A stretch of DNA of 64,000 nucleotides from Propionibacteriaceae bacterium UBA6122 (GTDB lineage: Bacteria; Actinomycetota; Actinomycetes; Propionibacteriales; Propionibacteriaceae), in NCBI GenBank assembly GCA_002428365.1, contig DIVW01000042.1, forward strand, positions 1-64,000, in the 5' to 3' direction. A program made the position numbers and the translations under genes. Under the pieces are notes generated by a model. The model searched no databases. It was not told the DNA's origin and saw nothing but the letters and a program-made list of their open reading frames with translations. Below, piece by piece: positions 61,255 to 64,000 of this stretch (the stretch's first letter is position 1; each line of letters starts with the position of its first letter).

Positions 61255-62667
61255 TCAGCGCAGCGGGGACTGTTTGATGCGGCTGGTGATCTCGGCGACC
61301 TGATTGAAGACGCTGCGACGCTCGCGAAGGAGTTGGCGGATCTTGCGGTCAGCGTGCATGACGGTGGTGTGGTCGCGGCCGCCGAAGAGCTGGCCGATCT
61401 TGGGCAACGACAGATCAGTGAGCTCACGACACAGGTACATGGCGATCTGGCGAGCGGTGACCAACACGTGGGTGCGGCTCTGTCCGCACAACTCGTCGAC
61501 GGTGACGGCAAAGTAGTCGGCCACATGGGTCATGATCGCGGTGGAGGAGATCTGGGTTTCGCCGCCCTCAGGGATCAGGTCGCGCAGCACAATCTCGGCC
61601 AGCGAAAGATCGACTTCCTGGCGATTCAGGCTGGCGAACGCGGTGACCCGAATCAGGGCGCCCTCCAGCTCGCGGATATTGGTCTTGATCCGACTGGCGA
61701 TGAACTCCAAGACATCTGGACCGGCGGTCAGGCGCTCGGAAGCCGCCTTCTTGCGCAGGATGGCGATGCGGGTCTCGAGGTCGGGGGGCTGGATGTCGGT
61801 CATCAGGCCCCACTCGAACCGGCTGCGCAGCCGCGGTTCCAATGCCTCCAGCGCCTTGGGCGGCCGATCTGAGGTCAGCACGATCTGTTTCTGTGCGGTG
61901 TGCAGGGTGTTGAAGGTGTGGAAGAACTCTTCCTGGGTCTGGATCTTCGACTCCAGGAACTGGATGTCGTCGACCAGCAGCACGTCGATATCGCGGTACT
62001 GCCGACGGAACTCTGCGGTGCGGTTCTCCGAGATCGAGTTGATGAAGTCGTTGGTGAGTTCTTCGGTCGAGACGTACTTCACGCGCACCCGGTCGTAGTA
62101 ATTGCGGATGTAATGGCCCACGGCGTGCAGCAGGTGGGTCTTACCCAGGCCGGAATCGCCGTAGATCATCAGCGGGTTGTAGGCCTTGCCCGGTGCCTCG
62201 GCCACCGCCACCGCGGCGGCGTGGGCGAAGCGGTTGGAACTACCGATAACGAAGGACTCGAAGGAGTACTTCGGATTGAGGCGATCCCCAGCAGAACTGC
62301 GGGGACCGCGGGAAGCGCTGGGGGAGGTGGCGACCGGTTGGAACGGTTGTAGCGGCGGCTCGTCCGGTTCGGGCTCGGGTTCGGGGGCCAACTCATCATC
62401 AAGGCTGGAGTCGACAGTGATGGCCAACCGAGTGGAGTTGCCGAGGAACTCGGTGAGTTGAGTCTCGATGGCTGACCGCAACCTGGATTCGACTCGATCG
62501 CGAGTGAAGTCGTTGGCCACCGCCACGATCAGGAGCGAGTCGTGCATGGTCACGGGTTTGATACCGGAGAGCCAGCCACGGGTGGAGGAGTCAGAATGCG
62601 TGGTGACGTAGTCCCAGATGGTCTGAAGATCCGGACTGGGGGATTGCGGCGATGGAGTCTCGGACAT
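61255..62667 (-). CDS. dnaA: Chromosomal replication initiator DnaA
   Basis: 470 residues, ATG at 62667. Domain I at 1-90, a Pro/Glu-rich linker, AAA+ domain with Walker A GDSGLGKTHLLHA and Walker B LLVDDIQFLE, then the C-terminal helix-turn-helix CRELTDLSLPKIGQLFGGRDHTTVMHA that reads DnaA boxes. Divergent from rpmH, the usual order. Its upstream region has a TTGTCCACA box at 62716, suggesting autoregulation. Confidence 0.98.
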   Translation of the reverse strand: MSETPSPQSPSPDLQTIWDYVTTHSDSSTRGWLSGIKPVTMHDSLLIVAVANDFTRDRVESRLRSAIETQLTEFLGNSTRLAITVDSSLDDELAPEPEPEPDEPPLQPFQPVATSPSASRGPRSSAGDRLNPKYSFESFVIGSSNRFAHAAAVAVAEAPGKAYNPLMIYGDSGLGKTHLLHAVGHYIRNYYDRVRVKYVSTEELTNDFINSISENRTAEFRRQYRDIDVLLVDDIQFLESKIQTQEEFFHTFNTLHTAQKQIVLTSDRPPKALEALEPRLRSRFEWGLMTDIQPPDLETRIAILRKKAASERLTAGPDVLEFIASRIKTNIRELEGALIRVTAFASLNRQEVDLSLAEIVLRDLIPEGGETQISSTAIMTHVADYFAVTVDELCGQSRTHVLVTARQIAMYLCRELTDLSLPKIGQLFGGRDHTTVMHADRKIRQLLRERRSVFNQVAEITSRIKQSPLR

Positions 62668-62715
62668 TTCCGCTGCCTACTCCTTCTTGCCGATGCTCGC
62701 GGGATTTCCACACCC

Positions 62716-62724
62716 TTGTCCACA
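62716..62724 (+). promoter_or_regulatory. DnaA box TTGTCCACA in the dnaA-rpmH spacer
   Basis: An exact match to the Streptomyces-type DnaA-box consensus, 49 bases before the dnaA start. The 314-base spacer (62668-62981) also contains the promoters for both directions but no gene. Confidence 0.75.
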
Positions 62725-62981
62725 GACTGTGCACGGATAGGCAGAAGCTCGGGAACTCACCCCCGCTGGCTCCTAGCAACCTACCCAGCCAATGCCCGCT
62801 GTGCAAACGATCTCGAAATTGTTTCCTACTTGTTACGGCGTGTCGGCTCGACTTAACTGGGTGGAGGCTTCGGTTTGCCGGACGGCGGGCCAGCCGCGTA
62901 TCGTTAGCCAGTCGCCTTCGTGGCACTCGTGCGCCTTCATGGTGCATATGTACCAAGACCATCGAACAGTGGAGCATCCGC

Positions 62982-63119
62982 GTGACTAAGCGCACTTTCC
63001 AGCCGAGCAACCGGCGTCGCAGCCGCACCCATGGTTTCCGTCTGCGCATGCGGACCCGCGCCGGGCGCGCCATCATCTCTTCCCGGCGCCGTCAGGGCCG
63101 AGTCCGCCTGGCCGGCTGA
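62982..63119 (+). CDS. rpmH: 50S ribosomal protein L34
   Basis: 45 residues from the GTG at 62982. TKRTFQPSNRRRSRTHGFRLR followed by MRTRAGRAIISSRRRQGR is the typical actinobacterial L34; GTG starts are common for it. It overlaps other reading frames, which are shadows. Ten bases separate it from rnpA. Confidence 0.97.
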   Translation: MTKRTFQPSNRRRSRTHGFRLRMRTRAGRAIISSRRRQGRVRLAG

Positions 63120-63129
63120 GTCTCACCCC

Positions 63130-63465
63130 GTGCTGGGTTCGGAGTCGCGATTGCGCCGGGCCGGCGAGTTCCGCGACACCATGCGGCAGGGCGTCCGCGC
63201 TGGACGCAGCTGCTTGGTGATGCACGCGCGCAAAACCGAACTTCCGCCGTCGCGGGCCGGTTTCATCGTCTCCAAGGCGGTGGGTAAGGCGGTGGTGCGC
63301 AACCGGGTGAAGCGACAGCTTCGCCATCTAGCCGCGGCCGCGTTGCCAGCCATGCCTTTCCCGGTGGACGTGGTGGTGCGTGCGCTGCCGGAGGCCTCCG
63401 GCGGGGATCTGCGCACCGATTTCGACTCTGCATTGACCGCCTGCCTGAATCGGCTCGCGGCATGA
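63130..63465 (+). CDS. rnpA: Ribonuclease P protein component
   Basis: 111 residues from the GTG at 63130. Signature GFIVSKAVGKAVVRNRVKRQLRHL and the N-terminal LRRAGEFRDTMRQG. The protein subunit of RNase P for tRNA 5' processing. Follows rpmH as usual and overlaps yidD by four bases (ATGA). Confidence 0.96.
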   Translation: MLGSESRLRRAGEFRDTMRQGVRAGRSCLVMHARKTELPPSRAGFIVSKAVGKAVVRNRVKRQLRHLAAAALPAMPFPVDVVVRALPEASGGDLRTDFDSALTACLNRLAA

Positions 63466-63791
63466 AGTACCTGCTGATCGGGCTGTTGAAGGTCTATCGA
63501 GCGGTGATTTCTCCGCTCTACCCCCCGGTGTGCAAGTACTACCCGTCGTGTTCGGCCTACGCACTGGAGGCTGTCACCGTGCATGGGGCAATCAAGGGAA
63601 CTTGGTTGGGTGGCCGTCGGCTGGCGAGCTGTCACCCCTGGTCGCTTGGCGGTTACGATCCGGTCCCTGGCACGCCTGCGGCCGAGGAATGGGCCGCCGA
63701 ACAGGCGGCCAAACACGCTGCCAAACACGCAGCACATGCTTGTGAGCAGGACTGCTCCCAAACCACTACGGCGCCTGACCAGGCAGCCTGA
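63462..63791 (+). CDS. yidD: Membrane insertion efficiency factor YidD
   Basis: 109 residues. KVYRAVISPLYPPVCKYYPSC and SAYALEAVTVHGAIKGTWLG are the conserved YidD core with its cysteines. The tail (EQAAKHAAKHAAHACEQDC) is an Ala/His/Cys-rich extension, unusual for the family (commonly about 70-85 residues). Translationally coupled to rnpA; helps YidC insert membrane proteins. Confidence 0.95.
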   Translation: MKYLLIGLLKVYRAVISPLYPPVCKYYPSCSAYALEAVTVHGAIKGTWLGGRRLASCHPWSLGGYDPVPGTPAAEEWAAEQAAKHAAKHAAHACEQDCSQTTTAPDQAA

Positions 63792-63809
63792 GCCGCTTTG
63801 AGGTGAACA

Positions 63810-64000
63810 TGATTTCGATGCTGATCCCGCTGACGTTGTGGGACGACTTTCTTGGGGCGCTCAACGCCGCCATGACCCCGCTGTACTGGGCGGTGTCGGG
63901 CATTCTGGTCGGCTTCCACTCGCTGCTGAGCACCTTCATGGATCCGGACTCGGGTTGGACGTGGGCGCTTTCGATCGTGTTGCTCACGGTCGTGATCCGG
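63810..64000 (+). CDS. yidC: Membrane protein insertase YidC, N-terminal part (3' cut)
   Basis: 63 residues visible from the ATG at 63810 (TTTGAGGTGAA upstream). ALNAAMTPLYWAVSGILVGFHSLLS and TWALSIVLLTVVIR match the first membrane helices of actinobacterial YidC/Oxa1. The window ends inside the gene. Position after yidD is standard. Confidence 0.85.

Noticed and set aside
1..64000. tRNA, rRNA, riboswitch or insertion sequence
   Set aside because: No cloverleaf, rRNA segment, known aptamer or transposase motif was seen on reading the window.

Overview
The window reads as two blocks of different character that meet at about 53.6 kb. Bases 1-53,600 look like a Gram-negative-type, non-proteobacterial environmental bacterium. 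The prepilins of the H-X9-DG style, the very large pseudopilins, the SpoIIM/RDD gene pair, the GH116 and beta-mannosidase enzymes and the many small intergenic repeats suggest Armatimonadota or a related lineage (inference; no database was searched). Bases 53,600-64,000 are a textbook actinobacterial replication-origin region: yidC, yidD, rnpA and rpmH run divergently from dnaA, dnaN, recF, a DUF721 gene and gyrB, with DnaA boxes flanking dnaA. The change of gene content at one short spacer, with no gyrA next to gyrB, suggests that the contig is either chimeric or rearranged.

Layout. 1-15,516: type IV pilus or type II secretion-like locus with pilT (5' cut), pilC, pilD, an H-X9-DG prepilin, two ~600-residue pseudopilins, a 931-residue PilX-like protein and a 1,538-residue secreted beta-propeller-like protein, all on the + strand. 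15,808-17,583: divergent SpoIIM and RDD membrane proteins. 17,888-22,731: a five-GAF/PAS histidine kinase and an NtrC-like response regulator that lacks the DNA-binding domain. 22,975-24,435: a membrane protein with an N-terminal PH-like domain. 24,579-45,858: sugar-related region with a polyol dehydrogenase, ribulokinase, AraD-like aldolase/epimerase, L-fucose/L-arabinose isomerase-family protein, AGE epimerase, GH116, GH2 beta-mannosidase and two other TIM-barrel proteins, interspersed with a phosphoesterase, an SUMF1-type protein, hicBA, fabZ, an HD protein and unknowns. 45,944-51,951: a DUF485/SSS symporter pair with a 1,228-residue fusion protein (PHP + Cache + PAS + PAS + CBS + nucleotidyltransferase). 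52,246-53,574: an MFS exporter. 53,699-64,000: the actinobacterial origin region, interrupted by a secreted Ig-like protein and a small membrane protein.

How the genes may work together. The first 15 kb probably builds an envelope-spanning filament or secretion device with unusually large exported tips. The sugar genes could turn plant or microbial glycans into L-arabinose-type sugars and then pentose phosphates. The symporter and the fusion protein look like a carboxylate uptake system with its own sensor and nucleotidyl-transfer control. Intergenic DNA of the left block is rich in three kinds of small repeat: palindromes with a shared TTCGGG arm, 7/8/9-base tandem arrays, and a CCCTCTCC-type element, one copy of which supplies a ribosome binding site. 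No tRNA, rRNA, CRISPR array or transposase was seen.
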